This document shows, one piece after another, positions 1 through 6,760 of a stretch of 10,803 nt of DNA. A program made the translations under genes and the position numbers. Where the stretch lies: the NCBI GenBank assembly GCA_002336735.1, contig DDER01000001.1, positions 1-10,803 of the forward strand. The letters are read 5' to 3'. The notes beneath the pieces are model-generated. The model was not told where the DNA came from. It did not search any database and was given only the letters and a program-made list of their open reading frames with translations. The DNA comes from Candidatus Saccharibacteria bacterium UBA1949. Lineage in GTDB: Bacteria; Patescibacteriota; Saccharimonadia; Saccharimonadales; Saccharimonadaceae. Within the stretch, counting starts at the first letter, position 1; each line of letters begins with the position of its first letter.

Positions 1-141
1 AAGATCATCGACACCGAAGGTCGTGTCGACCGCTTCAAGGCGAAATTCGCAGCTGCCGAGGCGCGCAAATCTCAGCTCGCCAATAAAGCCAAAAAAACGG
101 CAGCACGCGCTAAGCAGAAAACCACCAAAAGCGAAAACTAA
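1..141 (+). CDS. rpmE: 50S ribosomal protein L31, C-terminal part (5' end outside window)
   Basis: Frame 1 is open from the first base to a TAA at 139-141 and gives 46 residues. It begins KIIDTEGRVDRFKAKF, which matches the conserved C-terminal block of bacterial L31 (a D-x-x-GRVDRF-type motif). After that comes a basic, Ala/Lys-rich tail of about 30 residues, longer than in many L31 proteins and probably flexible or rRNA-contacting. The N-terminal part, where zinc-binding cysteines would be in some L31 forms, lies outside the window, so the C+ or C- type cannot be decided. L31 sits on the large subunit near the central protuberance. The rpmE-prfA-prmC order is common in bacteria and supports the call. 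A hairpin with a T run follows directly. Confidence 0.85.
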   Translation, partial: KIIDTEGRVDRFKAKFAAAEARKSQLANKAKKTAARAKQKTTKSEN

Positions 142-155
142 CGCGATTTTTAGAG

Positions 156-182
156 GAGACTGGACGCGTGACAGTCTCTTTT
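156..182 (+). terminator. Rho-independent terminator after rpmE
   Basis: A perfect 7-bp inverted repeat (GAGACTG at 156-162 and CAGTCTC at 172-178) with a 9-base loop is followed by TTTT at 179-182. It starts 14 bases after the rpmE stop and ends just before the prfA ribosome binding site. The T run is short, so termination may be partial and allow some read-through into prfA. Confidence 0.7.
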
Positions 183-192
183 GATATACAAT

Positions 193-197
193 AGGAG
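193..197 (+). promoter_or_regulatory. Shine-Dalgarno site that fixes the prfA start
   Basis: AGGAG lies 4 bases before the ATG at 202. It favours this ATG over the in-frame TTG at 181, which lies beyond the ribosome binding site and inside the terminator T run. A TACAAT at 187-192 resembles a -10 box, but a transcript starting 6-7 bases downstream would lose this ribosome site. Either read-through from rpmE or an almost leaderless start is therefore possible. Confidence 0.65.
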
Positions 198-201
198 ATA
201 T

Positions 202-1275
202 ATGCCGCGAATCAATATCCAGCTCGATGAACTCATGGCCGAGAAACAAGCACTCGGTGAGTTTTTGGCGACACCAACAGCATATAACGATCCTGAGTTT
301 TCAACCAAAAACAGACGATTCTCAGAGCTCGAAGCAATTATTGCCAAAGTGTCATACCGAGGTATGCTCGAAAAAAATCTCATTGATGCACGCGAGCTTG
401 CGAGTAATGGCGACGAACTCGCAGAACTCGCCAAGCTCGAAATCATCGAAAACGAAGCGCGGCTCGCGACGACCGAAGATGAGTTATTCATCATGCTCAC
501 CCCGAAAGATCCCAACGACAACAAAAACGTTATCATGGAGATTCGTGCCGGCGCTGGTGGCGACGAAGCTAGCCTGTTTGCTGCCGAGCTCTACCGCATG
601 TACTTACGCTATTGTGAAGCCCATAGCCTCAAAACCGAGCTGATGGGCGAAAGTGCCAACGATACCGGCGGCTACAAGGAAGTCATATTTATGATCCGCG
701 GCGATGCTCCCTATTCGATTCTTAAATTTGAATCTGGCGTCCATCGTGTGCAGCGCGTCCCCGCGACCGAGAGCCAGGGCCGTATTCATACCAGTACTGT
801 GACCGTCGCCGTGCTACCCGAAGCTGAAGAGACTGATGTCGAGATCAATCCAAGTGATCTGAGGATCGATATCTTCCGCGCTAGCGGCCATGGCGGACAG
901 AGCGTCAACACGACCGATTCAGCCGTACGTATCACGCACGTACCAAGCGGCCTCGTCGTATCCAACCAAGACGAGAAATCCCAACTGAAAAATAAAGAAA
1001 AAGCCATGAGCGTCTTGCGCTCGCGACTACTCCAAATCAAAATTGACGAGGAAAATGCCAAGCTCACCACAGAGCGCCGCGGCCTCATCGGCAGTGGAGA
1101 TCGATCAGAAAAAATCCGCACCTACAACTTCCCTCAAGACCGTATCACAGACCACCGCATCGGCTACTCGCGCAGCAATATCCCCGCTGCAATGAACGGA
1201 GATATCGATGATCTCATCGAGCATCTTCAAGCCTACGAGCGTGAACTCAAGGCCAAAAACACCCAAGCGCAATAG
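202..1275 (+). CDS. prfA: Peptide chain release factor 1 (RF1)
   Basis: This 357-residue protein is close to the usual length of about 360. RF1 reads UAG and UAA in the ribosomal A site and triggers hydrolysis of peptidyl-tRNA. The tripeptide that reads the stop codon is present as PAT (residues 187-189, in VQRVPATESQGRIHTS), which marks RF1 rather than RF2 (SPF). The catalytic GGQ is at residues 231-233 (SGHGGQSVNTTDSAVRITH). Its Gln is the residue methylated by PrmC, encoded two genes downstream. The conserved GSGDRSEKIRTYNFPQ-type block follows, and the N-terminal coiled-coil domain 1 occupies roughly the first 100 residues. The ATG is chosen from the AGGAG site. The TAG stop at 1273-1275 directly abuts the stop of a gene on the opposite strand. 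RF1 is the only release factor seen here, which fits the absence of TGA stops in the window. Confidence 0.97.
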   Translation: MPRINIQLDELMAEKQALGEFLATPTAYNDPEFSTKNRRFSELEAIIAKVSYRGMLEKNLIDARELASNGDELAELAKLEIIENEARLATTEDELFIMLTPKDPNDNKNVIMEIRAGAGGDEASLFAAELYRMYLRYCEAHSLKTELMGESANDTGGYKEVIFMIRGDAPYSILKFESGVHRVQRVPATESQGRIHTSTVTVAVLPEAEETDVEINPSDLRIDIFRASGHGGQSVNTTDSAVRITHVPSGLVVSNQDEKSQLKNKEKAMSVLRSRLLQIKIDEENAKLTTERRGLIGSGDRSEKIRTYNFPQDRITDHRIGYSRSNIPAAMNGDIDDLIEHLQAYERELKAKNTQAQ

Positions 1276-1545
1276 TTAGTTGTCTTGTGTGGAGCGAGCG
1301 CTCAAATCTCGCGCGACGAGCGCTTCGTGTCCTAAGCCTCGTTGTCCAGGGGTTCGTGCCGCAGCTTCAACTCTATTGCGTATTCTATCGGTCCATACTT
1401 GCGCAGCCACTGCTCTGTCGGGTGGTAATTCTCGATACACTGTAGGATCGACGCTGAGTCCAACTGCCAGAGCGATTTCGCCCCCTTCTCGAGGGGCGCG
1501 GCGAGGAGTAGATGACGTAGTTTCGTGTGTCGTGATGAGTGACAT
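1276..1545 (-). CDS. Small hypothetical protein, antisense between prfA and prmC
   Basis: This 89-residue product matches no family I recognise. It begins MSLITTHETTSSTPRRAPRE, then has a helical-looking, Ala/Arg-rich region (for example AVAAQVWTDRIRNRVEAAA). It has no obvious membrane segment, signal peptide or metal site. Evidence for being real: an ATG with AAGGA 10 bases upstream (1556-1560), an extended -10 box TGC-TATATT about 37 bases before the start, codons rich in G at the first position, and a balanced third position (about half G/C) similar to the neighbours. Evidence against: the same 318 bases are also open in another - strand frame and in a + strand frame, and I recall no homologue. 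The TAA stop (1276-1278) touches the prfA stop. If real, the gene separates prfA from prmC and is transcribed toward prfA. Confidence 0.5.
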   Translation of the reverse strand: MSLITTHETTSSTPRRAPREGGEIALAVGLSVDPTVYRELPPDRAVAAQVWTDRIRNRVEAAARTPGQRGLGHEALVARDLSARSTQDN

Positions 1546-1574
1546 ATTTGTTTTTTCCTTTTTAGGTGATTACG

Positions 1575-1589
1575 TGATACAATATAGCA
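1575..1589. promoter_or_regulatory. Overlapping divergent extended -10 boxes (prmC right, small gene left)
   Basis: On the + strand TGA-TACAAT (1575-1583) is an extended -10 box whose start point would be near 1590, four bases before the prmC ATG. On the - strand TGC-TATATT (1589 down to 1581) faces the 89-residue gene and gives a leader of about 28 bases containing AAGGA. The two hexamers share bases 1581-1583, so polymerase could probably occupy only one direction at a time. No good -35 box was seen for prmC. Confidence 0.55.
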
Positions 1590-1593
1590 CATA

Positions 1594-2418
1594 ATGTCAG
1601 AAAAGTCAATACGTTTATGGCTGAGAGAAGCAGCAAAAGAGCTGCGAGATGTCGGTATTGATTCTGGTCGACTTGATGCCGAGGTCATCCTGGCGCATAC
1701 GTTACGTCGGCCGCGCACCTCCCTCCATGCGCATCTTGACGCAGATATCCCAACAAACCGACTCGAGATTGCCGATGCGAGACTCCAGCTCCGCAGAGAC
1801 CGAACGCCGCTCGCCTATATTATCGGCCACAAAGAATTTTATGGTCGTCGCTTCAAGGTTACTCCCGCGACACTTATTCCCCGACCTGAGACCGAAACAT
1901 TGATCGAGCTCATGCTGCGATACACTGAAGATGAATTAACACCCAAGCGCCTCATCGATGTCGGTACGGGCACAGGATGTATCGGTATCACTCTCAAGCT
2001 TGAACGGCCGCACCTTGACGTCACATTGGCCGATACCAGTCTGCACGCCCTCGCTGTTGCTAGCCAAAACGCCGCAGCACTCAATGCTGACGTCGCACCC
2101 CTCCAGAGTTATTTGCTCGATCAGGCCTCTGGTCGATATCATTATATCGCCGCCAATCTGCCCTATGTCGATACGTCATGGCAGCGATCTCTCGAGACAA
2201 ATTACGAACCAGCCGAGGCGCTCTTTGCTACTGACCACGGGTTGGCGCTCATCAAAAAGCTACTGACACAAACCACCAGCCGATTACACGACAGAGGTAT
2301 CGTGATTCTCGAAGCTGATCCGAGACAACATCAATCGATCATCGACTATGCGAGGCAGTATCGTCTCTCGCATATTGAAACCAGTGGATTTATCATCAGT
2401 TTGCGACGCGATGACTAG
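1594..2418 (+). CDS. prmC: Release factor glutamine N5-methyltransferase
   Basis: This 274-residue protein methylates the Gln of the GGQ motif in release factors using S-adenosylmethionine, which raises termination efficiency. An N-terminal helical domain (about residues 1-95, including RTPLAYIIGHKEFYGRRF and the IPRPETE motif) recognises the release factor. The Rossmann-type catalytic domain carries the SAM-binding DVGTGTG (122-128). The family's substrate-amide motif is normally NPPY; here it reads NLPY at 188-191, keeping the Asn, Pro and Tyr but changing the second position. The start ATG has no Shine-Dalgarno and lies only about 10 bases after a -10 box, suggesting a nearly leaderless message. 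Its TAG stop overlaps the htrA TAG on the other strand through a shared CTAG. Close linkage to prfA supports the role. Confidence 0.93.
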   Translation: MSEKSIRLWLREAAKELRDVGIDSGRLDAEVILAHTLRRPRTSLHAHLDADIPTNRLEIADARLQLRRDRTPLAYIIGHKEFYGRRFKVTPATLIPRPETETLIELMLRYTEDELTPKRLIDVGTGTGCIGITLKLERPHLDVTLADTSLHALAVASQNAAALNADVAPLQSYLLDQASGRYHYIAANLPYVDTSWQRSLETNYEPAEALFATDHGLALIKKLLTQTTSRLHDRGIVILEADPRQHQSIIDYARQYRLSHIETSGFIISLRRDD

Positions 2419-3602
2419 CGATATGACTCAAGCGTCAGTTTGACTGCCACTGTTTGCCGGCCGCGAAGCAGTGTTAGCTCGATGGTATCACCAGGAGCGT
2501 ATTCGCCGACCAGACTAGCGACACTGCCCTTGTCGCCAACCACCACACCATTGACTTTGGTGATCACGTCTTTTTCTTTGATACCAGCCTTATCGGCTGG
2601 ACCATCTGGCACGACCGCATTTCCCGACTCAGCAAACACATATGCCCCAGCTTTGACGGTCAAATTATAGTATTTTGCTACGCTTGGAGTAATCGGTACA
2701 TACCTCACGCCGATATATGCACGCTGTACAGGCTTGCCAGCTAGGACGTTTTTGAGTGCACCTTTGGTACTATTGATGGGAATCGCAAACCCCATACCTT
2801 CGGCGTTGGCAGCTATCGCTGTGTTGATGCCTATGACTTGTCCAGCGAGGTTGAGAAGCGGGCCGCCAGAATTGCCAGGATTGATGGCCGCATCGGTTTG
2901 CAATAGATCTGTGAGTGTTTCTACGCTTCCGCCGCCATTTTGTGCAGCAACTGGCCGTCCAGTCCCCGAGATAATACCACTCGTGACAGTGTTTTGATAT
3001 TGTCCAAGCGAGTTACCTATAGCCACCACTCTTTGGCCAACACTGATCGTCGATGAGTCGCCAAGTTCGGCCGCCTGGAGCTCAGATGCGCCATTGATCT
3101 TGAGAAAGGCGATGTCATTGAGGGGATCCGTACCGAGCACTTTGACGTTTTCGTAACTTGTGCCGTCAGCTAGAACTACCGTGACTGATTCCGCACCGCT
3201 AACAACATGCTTGTTGGTCAAAACATAGCCATCTGGGCTGACGATAATACCAGTCCCCGCCCCTTCTTGCTCGGATGGTCCAAAATACGTCATGTCAACG
3301 ACTTTAGTCACGATAGAAACAACACTTGGAGAAACCTCGCGCGCCACGGTCGCAACAGCCATCTCTTCGCTCGTCACTTTTAGATTGCCGTCATCTGCCA
3401 CTGTCGCGCGCTGCGTCACACTACGAGACCCATGGTTAAAGAGCGTTGATAATAATGGCGCAGCCCACAACCCTAGTAAAAACATGACTGCCATCACGAT
3501 AAGTGAAAGACCCAGCTTATAACGAAAGCGGCGCTTTTTCGCAGCGTGAGCCGTATTTGCTGCCTGTTTTGGCGGCGTAGTTGTTGGGGTATTAGATTCC
3601 AC
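2415..3602 (-). CDS. HtrA/DegP-like membrane-anchored serine protease, one PDZ domain
   Basis: The 395-residue product starts at the GTG favoured by a strong GGAGGA site; an ATG four codons upstream sits across that site. A Pro/Ala/Lys-rich cytoplasmic tail is followed by one membrane segment (about residues 32-55, LGLSLIVMAVMFLLGLWAAP), placing the rest outside the cytoplasm. The trypsin-like domain has a complete triad: His132 (LTNKHVV), Asp163 (NDIAFLKI) and Ser245 (NPGNSGGP). A single C-terminal PDZ domain (from about residue 290) includes PADKAGIKEKDVITKVNG, as in DegS and the Gram-positive HtrA type. The family degrades or refolds damaged exported proteins, or acts in signalling. The gene follows a polytopic membrane protein with an 11-bp overlap, so they are probably co-transcribed and translationally coupled. 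I cannot tell DegP, DegS and HtrA subfamilies apart. Confidence 0.95.
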   Translation of the reverse strand: MESNTPTTTPPKQAANTAHAAKKRRFRYKLGLSLIVMAVMFLLGLWAAPLLSTLFNHGSRSVTQRATVADDGNLKVTSEEMAVATVAREVSPSVVSIVTKVVDMTYFGPSEQEGAGTGIIVSPDGYVLTNKHVVSGAESVTVVLADGTSYENVKVLGTDPLNDIAFLKINGASELQAAELGDSSTISVGQRVVAIGNSLGQYQNTVTSGIISGTGRPVAAQNGGGSVETLTDLLQTDAAINPGNSGGPLLNLAGQVIGINTAIAANAEGMGFAIPINSTKGALKNVLAGKPVQRAYIGVRYVPITPSVAKYYNLTVKAGAYVFAESGNAVVPDGPADKAGIKEKDVITKVNGVVVGDKGSVASLVGEYAPGDTIELTLLRGRQTVAVKLTLESYR

Positions 3603-4377
3603 CCTGTCCTCCATTAAGACTATTAAAGAATATCACTAGTGTCAAAATTGTGATGACCGAAAAAATCGTTGGCAGCATGATATCTACCCAGCGTACCGTA
3701 CCATGATCAAGCTTGCTCTTATAAGCTCGCTCCATGATAAAACTCATAGCCGTAGCAACCACCGCCAGCTGTACTAGCTTTACTCCACCAAATCCCGGCA
3801 GCTGATAGACAAATATCCAGTGATACGCAACCCACCCCAACTCTGCTAGGAAAAACCCCCAAATCAGGCTATATATGCTGATTTTTTGCTCCTCATACGC
3901 AATCAGAACATGTCGTGCGGCACTGTATCCGATCACCCACATGCCAAGCACAAACCACTCAACGTCCCAACTGGCAGATACTGTACACAGCGCTGTCACA
4001 CCGAGAAATACTGCAATTCCAGCCTGGGCGATCATATATGAACGTCGTGAGCATGGTTTGACTCGCAGCAACCAGTAGATATAGAGAATTGAGAGAAGAA
4101 GCTGCAACCATAGCTCCCCCATTGCCGCATAGAGCAATACCACTACACTCAAGCTGACAATAAGATCGACGGTATTGGCGAGGATATTGGCCTTCCAGAA
4201 TCGAGGTCGCACGGCAAGTACTCGCCATTTGCTGAGAACTGCCAGAAGATAGGCCAACCAGGGTGAGTTCATGACCAACACAATAAACAAAATACCAACG
4301 GCTAGCCCAACATTCAGAACAATATATGCAAACTCAGCAAGCTTAGAACGGCGACGAGATGATTTGAGTAGCTCCAT
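3592..4377 (-). CDS. Polytopic membrane protein of unknown function
   Basis: This 261-residue protein has about eight or nine hydrophobic segments and no family signature I recognise. A short basic N-terminus (MELLKSSRRRSK) precedes the first segment (about 15-38). Further segments run roughly at 67-85, 86-103, 113-130, 135-152, 162-185, 190-208 and 230-252. There is no signal peptidase site, ATP-binding motif or obvious catalytic cluster. Trp and Tyr are common at segment edges. The start ATG lies ten bases after an extended -10 box (TGC-TATAAT) and has no Shine-Dalgarno, so the message is probably almost leaderless; an upstream in-frame start at 4434 would lie inside the LCP gene. The last 11 bases overlap the htrA start and include its ribosome site, which suggests a functional or regulatory link with HtrA. 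It could be a scaffold or transporter-like protein; function not assigned. Confidence 0.85.
   Translation of the reverse strand: MELLKSSRRRSKLAEFAYIVLNVGLAVGILFIVLVMNSPWLAYLLAVLSKWRVLAVRPRFWKANILANTVDLIVSLSVVVLLYAAMGELWLQLLLSILYIYWLLRVKPCSRRSYMIAQAGIAVFLGVTALCTVSASWDVEWFVLGMWVIGYSAARHVLIAYEEQKISIYSLIWGFFLAELGWVAYHWIFVYQLPGFGGVKLVQLAVVATAMSFIMERAYKSKLDHGTVRWVDIMLPTIFSVITILTLVIFFNSLNGGQGGI
3607..3612 (-). promoter_or_regulatory. Strong Shine-Dalgarno that moves the htrA start to GTG
   Basis: Read on the - strand, GGAGGA (3612 down to 3607) stands 4 bases before the GTG at 3602-3600, ideal for initiation there. The first ATG of the frame (3614-3612) overlaps this site and has none of its own. 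The site lies inside the last codons of the upstream membrane protein gene, as in translationally coupled pairs. Confidence 0.7.
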
Positions 4378-4387
4378 AGTATTATTT

Positions 4388-4396
4388 ATTATAGCA
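4388..4396 (-). promoter_or_regulatory. Extended -10 promoter for the membrane protein-htrA operon
   Basis: Read on the - strand, TGC-TATAAT is a perfect -10 hexamer with the TG extension. No -35 box was found at 16-19 bases upstream. The start point would be near 4381, giving a leader of about four bases. The promoter falls in the 19-bp gap after the stop of the LCP gene. Confidence 0.65.
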
Positions 4397-6046
4397 CTAT
4401 TGAGTGGCGGCCTCGACAGCCTGCGCCTTACCAAGAATGATGATGAAATTAGTTTCTAACTCCGGCGGTACTGGCGGAGCGGTCGTCAGTACTTTGCTCG
4501 CAAAAAGTTGTTCAAGCTTCGCCCGAGAAGCCGACTTGTCCTTGGCAGCATCTGAATTGCGCGAGATCTGATAAACCTGTGTGCTGACGACGTCATTTGT
4601 TGGTGCATTACCAATACGTGTCACATTCATCCCAAGTGAAGCTAGCTTATCGGCCTCTCTCTGCGCCGCACCCGCAATACCAGAGCCATTCAGAAGAATA
4701 ACCTTTGCCCCCTCTTCAGTAACTGGCGTGGCGTTCATTTTTTTCTTAATAAGTGCCCGTAGTTGTGCAAAGCTATATTTGCCCGCTGTTGGCTGCGCAC
4801 TAGTTGTCATAACACCTTCTTCGAGTAAATCAATGCTTTTAATAGCTGTTGACGGTAGCGTATTGCCAAGCTCAATAAGAGTACGGATTTCCTTGGTCTC
4901 AAAATTAGTACGCAAATTATTACCGAGCGCATCAATAATACTGGTGACCTTGCCAAAATTGGTCAGCGTACCAATGCTGGTCGCCTTTTCCTTCAACGCA
5001 ATGACGATTTTTTGTTGGTTTTTCTCGCGCTCAAAGTTTGAGTTAGGAAATCCCCAACTAATATCAGTATCACCCCGAGCCTGCGCAAGATAGAGTGCGT
5101 GTTCGGCGTCTAAATTAACTGGTCCATTGGGATAATCAATAAAATGTCCGCGCGGCGGGCAATTCCTAAGCCGTTCCGCACGGGTGGCTCCACACTTCCA
5201 GTCGAAATTACCATCCATCTGACCCCGCGGATCAGGACTCTCAATTGTTACCGTAATACCATCGACTGCTTTGACAAGATCGCGCATAACAGTATAATTC
5301 ACCCGAGCACTATACTGGATGTCAAGCCCCGTGACATTGCCAATAAGTTGGCGAATCGCTAATTGACGTTCTTCTTCGGCGGCTGGGCTAGTATAATTAT
5401 CGTTAACGCAGTGAAAAAAAGCGTTGATTTTTCCAGCATAGCCAGGTATGCAAGCCCGCCCATATTCCACCTCTAAATCCCTAGGGATACTGAACATGTA
5501 AGCGTTTTTCGCTTTTTGATCGAGGCTAATGATCATGATAGAATCCGTCAACCAGCTTGCCTCATGGCCGGGATCATCCTCTGAAGTTCCAAGAATCAAA
5601 ATATTACTGCGACCATTCTCATCCATCTTGAGTGGTTGGTTCTGGACCAAGCCAAATATGTCACCCTTGAAAATATGGTTACTTGCCATCAGTGTTTTAT
5701 ACCCCATCCAGCCAATCCCGATGATCACTACTATACCGAGCACCGTCAGGACTCGTTTGATGATCTTTTTGCGCTGTAGAGGTTTTTTGGATGTTTTTTT
5801 CTGAAGAGTCGAGTAAGTACTAGCATCGATTTGACTCAAAGAGGCATCAATATCCATGCGGCTGACAGCCTCTCGAGGAGACTCCAGACCAGTGTTTTGC
5901 TGACTTAGCTTCGGGTTCGGCAGGCTTGTCCGAGCATCGCTAGGCGACTCTTTGATAGAGCCAGGAGCAAGAGGAGCATGATATCCCCCCATTTGATTGC
6001 CACGTTGCCGCGGCACAAATCCATCGATAGAACTTTTTTTATTCAT
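4397..6046 (-). CDS. LytR-CpsA-Psr (LCP) family protein with LytR C-terminal domain
   Basis: This 549-residue, single-pass membrane protein belongs to the LCP phosphotransferases, which attach undecaprenyl-linked glycopolymers (teichoic acid-like or capsule-like) to peptidoglycan. A polar cytoplasmic tail of about 95 residues ends in a Lys/Arg cluster, then one membrane segment (about 99-117). The LCP domain follows: ILILGTSEDD (about 148-157), TDS with Asp168, IPRD with Arg189 and Asp190, and the later Arg region ARGDTD...NFEREKNQQ (about 323-345). A LytR_C domain begins near residue 447 (AKVILLNGSGIAGAAQ). Four cysteines, 199, 213, 285 and 296, lie in the external LCP domain and could form two disulfides. 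The ATG at 6046 is chosen because the upstream in-frame start lies within the promoter. The -10 box TATTAT is 12 bases before it and no clear Shine-Dalgarno is present. It diverges from lepB. Confidence 0.93.
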   Translation of the reverse strand: MNKKSSIDGFVPRQRGNQMGGYHAPLAPGSIKESPSDARTSLPNPKLSQQNTGLESPREAVSRMDIDASLSQIDASTYSTLQKKTSKKPLQRKKIIKRVLTVLGIVVIIGIGWMGYKTLMASNHIFKGDIFGLVQNQPLKMDENGRSNILILGTSEDDPGHEASWLTDSIMIISLDQKAKNAYMFSIPRDLEVEYGRACIPGYAGKINAFFHCVNDNYTSPAAEEERQLAIRQLIGNVTGLDIQYSARVNYTVMRDLVKAVDGITVTIESPDPRGQMDGNFDWKCGATRAERLRNCPPRGHFIDYPNGPVNLDAEHALYLAQARGDTDISWGFPNSNFEREKNQQKIVIALKEKATSIGTLTNFGKVTSIIDALGNNLRTNFETKEIRTLIELGNTLPSTAIKSIDLLEEGVMTTSAQPTAGKYSFAQLRALIKKKMNATPVTEEGAKVILLNGSGIAGAAQREADKLASLGMNVTRIGNAPTNDVVSTQVYQISRNSDAAKDKSASRAKLEQLFASKVLTTAPPVPPELETNFIIILGKAQAVEAATQ

Positions 6047-6058
6047 AGCACTCTCTCT

Positions 6059-6064
6059 ATAATA
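6059..6064 (-). promoter_or_regulatory. -10 box for the LCP gene
   Basis: TATTAT on the - strand lies 12 bases before the ATG at 6046. A weak TTCAAA (6087 down to 6082) at 17 bases spacing may serve as -35. The predicted leader is about five bases. Confidence 0.5.
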
Positions 6065-6132
6065 CCGCAATTATCAGTGTTTTTGAACTATTCTTATGTT
6101 TTCCGGGTGAGGTGTTTTGAGTCGCTATGTAG

Positions 6133-6138
6133 TATAGT
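6133..6138 (+). promoter_or_regulatory. -10 box for lepB
   Basis: TATAGT is 7 bases before the lepB ATG at 6146, so transcription would begin at or next to the start codon. No convincing -35 box or ribosome binding site was seen. This and the LCP promoter share the 99-bp divergent gap 6047-6145, in which I see no other feature. Confidence 0.45.
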
Positions 6139-6145
6139 AAGTGAA

Positions 6146-6742
6146 ATGGAGCTCGTCAAAACCACTCATAAATCAATAATCAAAGATGTCCTCAATGTGA
6201 TTGTTTTTGTAGTCAGCGTCATGGCTGGTACAATTTTTATCAACACATTTATCATGCAGAGTTTTAGCGTCCTTGGCCCTAGTATGGAGTCGACGCTGTA
6301 CACTAATGACCGTTTGGTTATCAATCGTATCCCTGCAACCATTGCCTCAATCCAACGCAAACCATATATCCCAGCCAGAGGACAAGTCATCGTCTTTCGT
6401 AACCCTTCATTGCAATCTGACACCAGTGATGAATTCATTGTCAAGCGCGTCATTGCATTTGCTGGCGAGCGCGTGACAGTCATAGACGGCACACTCACCG
6501 TGTATAATCCCGAACACCCTGATGGTTTTCAGCCCGATACCACCACGAGTGGCCCAAGCTCACCCACTAGTGGCCAAGTAGATATGGTCGTCCCTGATGA
6601 TACACTATTTGTGGCAGGCGACCATCGACAAGATGGCTATTCACTTGACTCGCGCAATGGGCTGGGCGCCATACCCCTATATGATGTCGTCGGTCCAGTC
6701 AGTATCCGAATCTTTCCTTTTGATAAGATTCGCACTTTTTAG
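6146..6742 (+). CDS. lepB: Type I signal peptidase
   Basis: This 198-residue protein has one N-terminal membrane segment (about residues 15-37, VLNVIVFVVSVMAGTIFINTF), the Gram-positive SipS-like layout. It removes signal peptides from exported proteins on the outer face of the membrane. The catalytic serine is Ser46 in GPSMESTL, where the family has SMxPTL; here Ser49 replaces the usual Pro. The general base is Lys100 in FIVKRVIAFAGERV. The family's last box appears as VAGDHRQDGYSLDSRNGLG (GD...S.DSR). The ATG is chosen because the membrane segment and the -10 box fit it; the frame extends upstream into the LCP promoter region without another good start. Likely clients include exported proteins such as those handled by HtrA. 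The stop is 5 bp from that of parB, which is convergent. Confidence 0.95.
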   Translation: MELVKTTHKSIIKDVLNVIVFVVSVMAGTIFINTFIMQSFSVLGPSMESTLYTNDRLVINRIPATIASIQRKPYIPARGQVIVFRNPSLQSDTSDEFIVKRVIAFAGERVTVIDGTLTVYNPEHPDGFQPDTTTSGPSSPTSGQVDMVVPDDTLFVAGDHRQDGYSLDSRNGLGAIPLYDVVGPVSIRIFPFDKIRTF

Positions 6743-6760
6743 GTTGACTATTGAGTCAAC
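6743..6760. terminator. Small hairpin between convergent lepB and parB
   Basis: GTTGACT (6743-6749) and AGTCAAC (6754-6760) form a perfect 7-bp stem with a 4-base loop. It covers the parB stop codon and starts right after the lepB stop. Neither side has a downstream T run, although an A/T-rich stretch (TTTTTAG) lies before it on the + strand. It may be a weak bidirectional terminator or a 3'-end protecting hairpin. Confidence 0.35.

Noticed and set aside
181..201. Upstream TTG start for prfA adding seven residues
   Set aside because: The TTG lies in the terminator T run with no ribosome site; AGGAG sits correctly before the ATG at 202.
150..536. Ser-rich 128-residue - strand frame opposite prfA
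   Set aside because: Low-complexity antisense shadow of a firmly identified gene; no ribosome site.
1297..1324. 7-bp inverted repeat AGCGCTC/GAGCGCT just after prfA as a terminator
   Set aside because: The loop is 14 bases and no T run follows on either strand; it lies in a GC-rich likely coding stretch.
1568..1583. parS-like sequence around TTACGTGATACA
   Set aside because: It shares only about 10 of 16 positions with canonical TGTTTCACGTGAAACA and is not a palindrome; no other parS candidate was seen.
1280..1594. 104-residue + strand frame between prfA and prmC
   Set aside because: Ser/Arg/Thr-rich shadow translation with no good start; it would run through the prmC promoter.
1332..1718. 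128-residue - strand frame overlapping the small gene and prmC
   Set aside because: It runs antisense over the first 125 bases of prmC and through the promoter, has no start with a ribosome site, and competes with a better-supported frame. Its C-terminal half does look protein-like, so it is noted under findings.
4581..5093. 170-residue + strand frame opposite the LCP gene
   Set aside because: Antisense shadow with biased composition; the - strand LCP protein has clear domains throughout.
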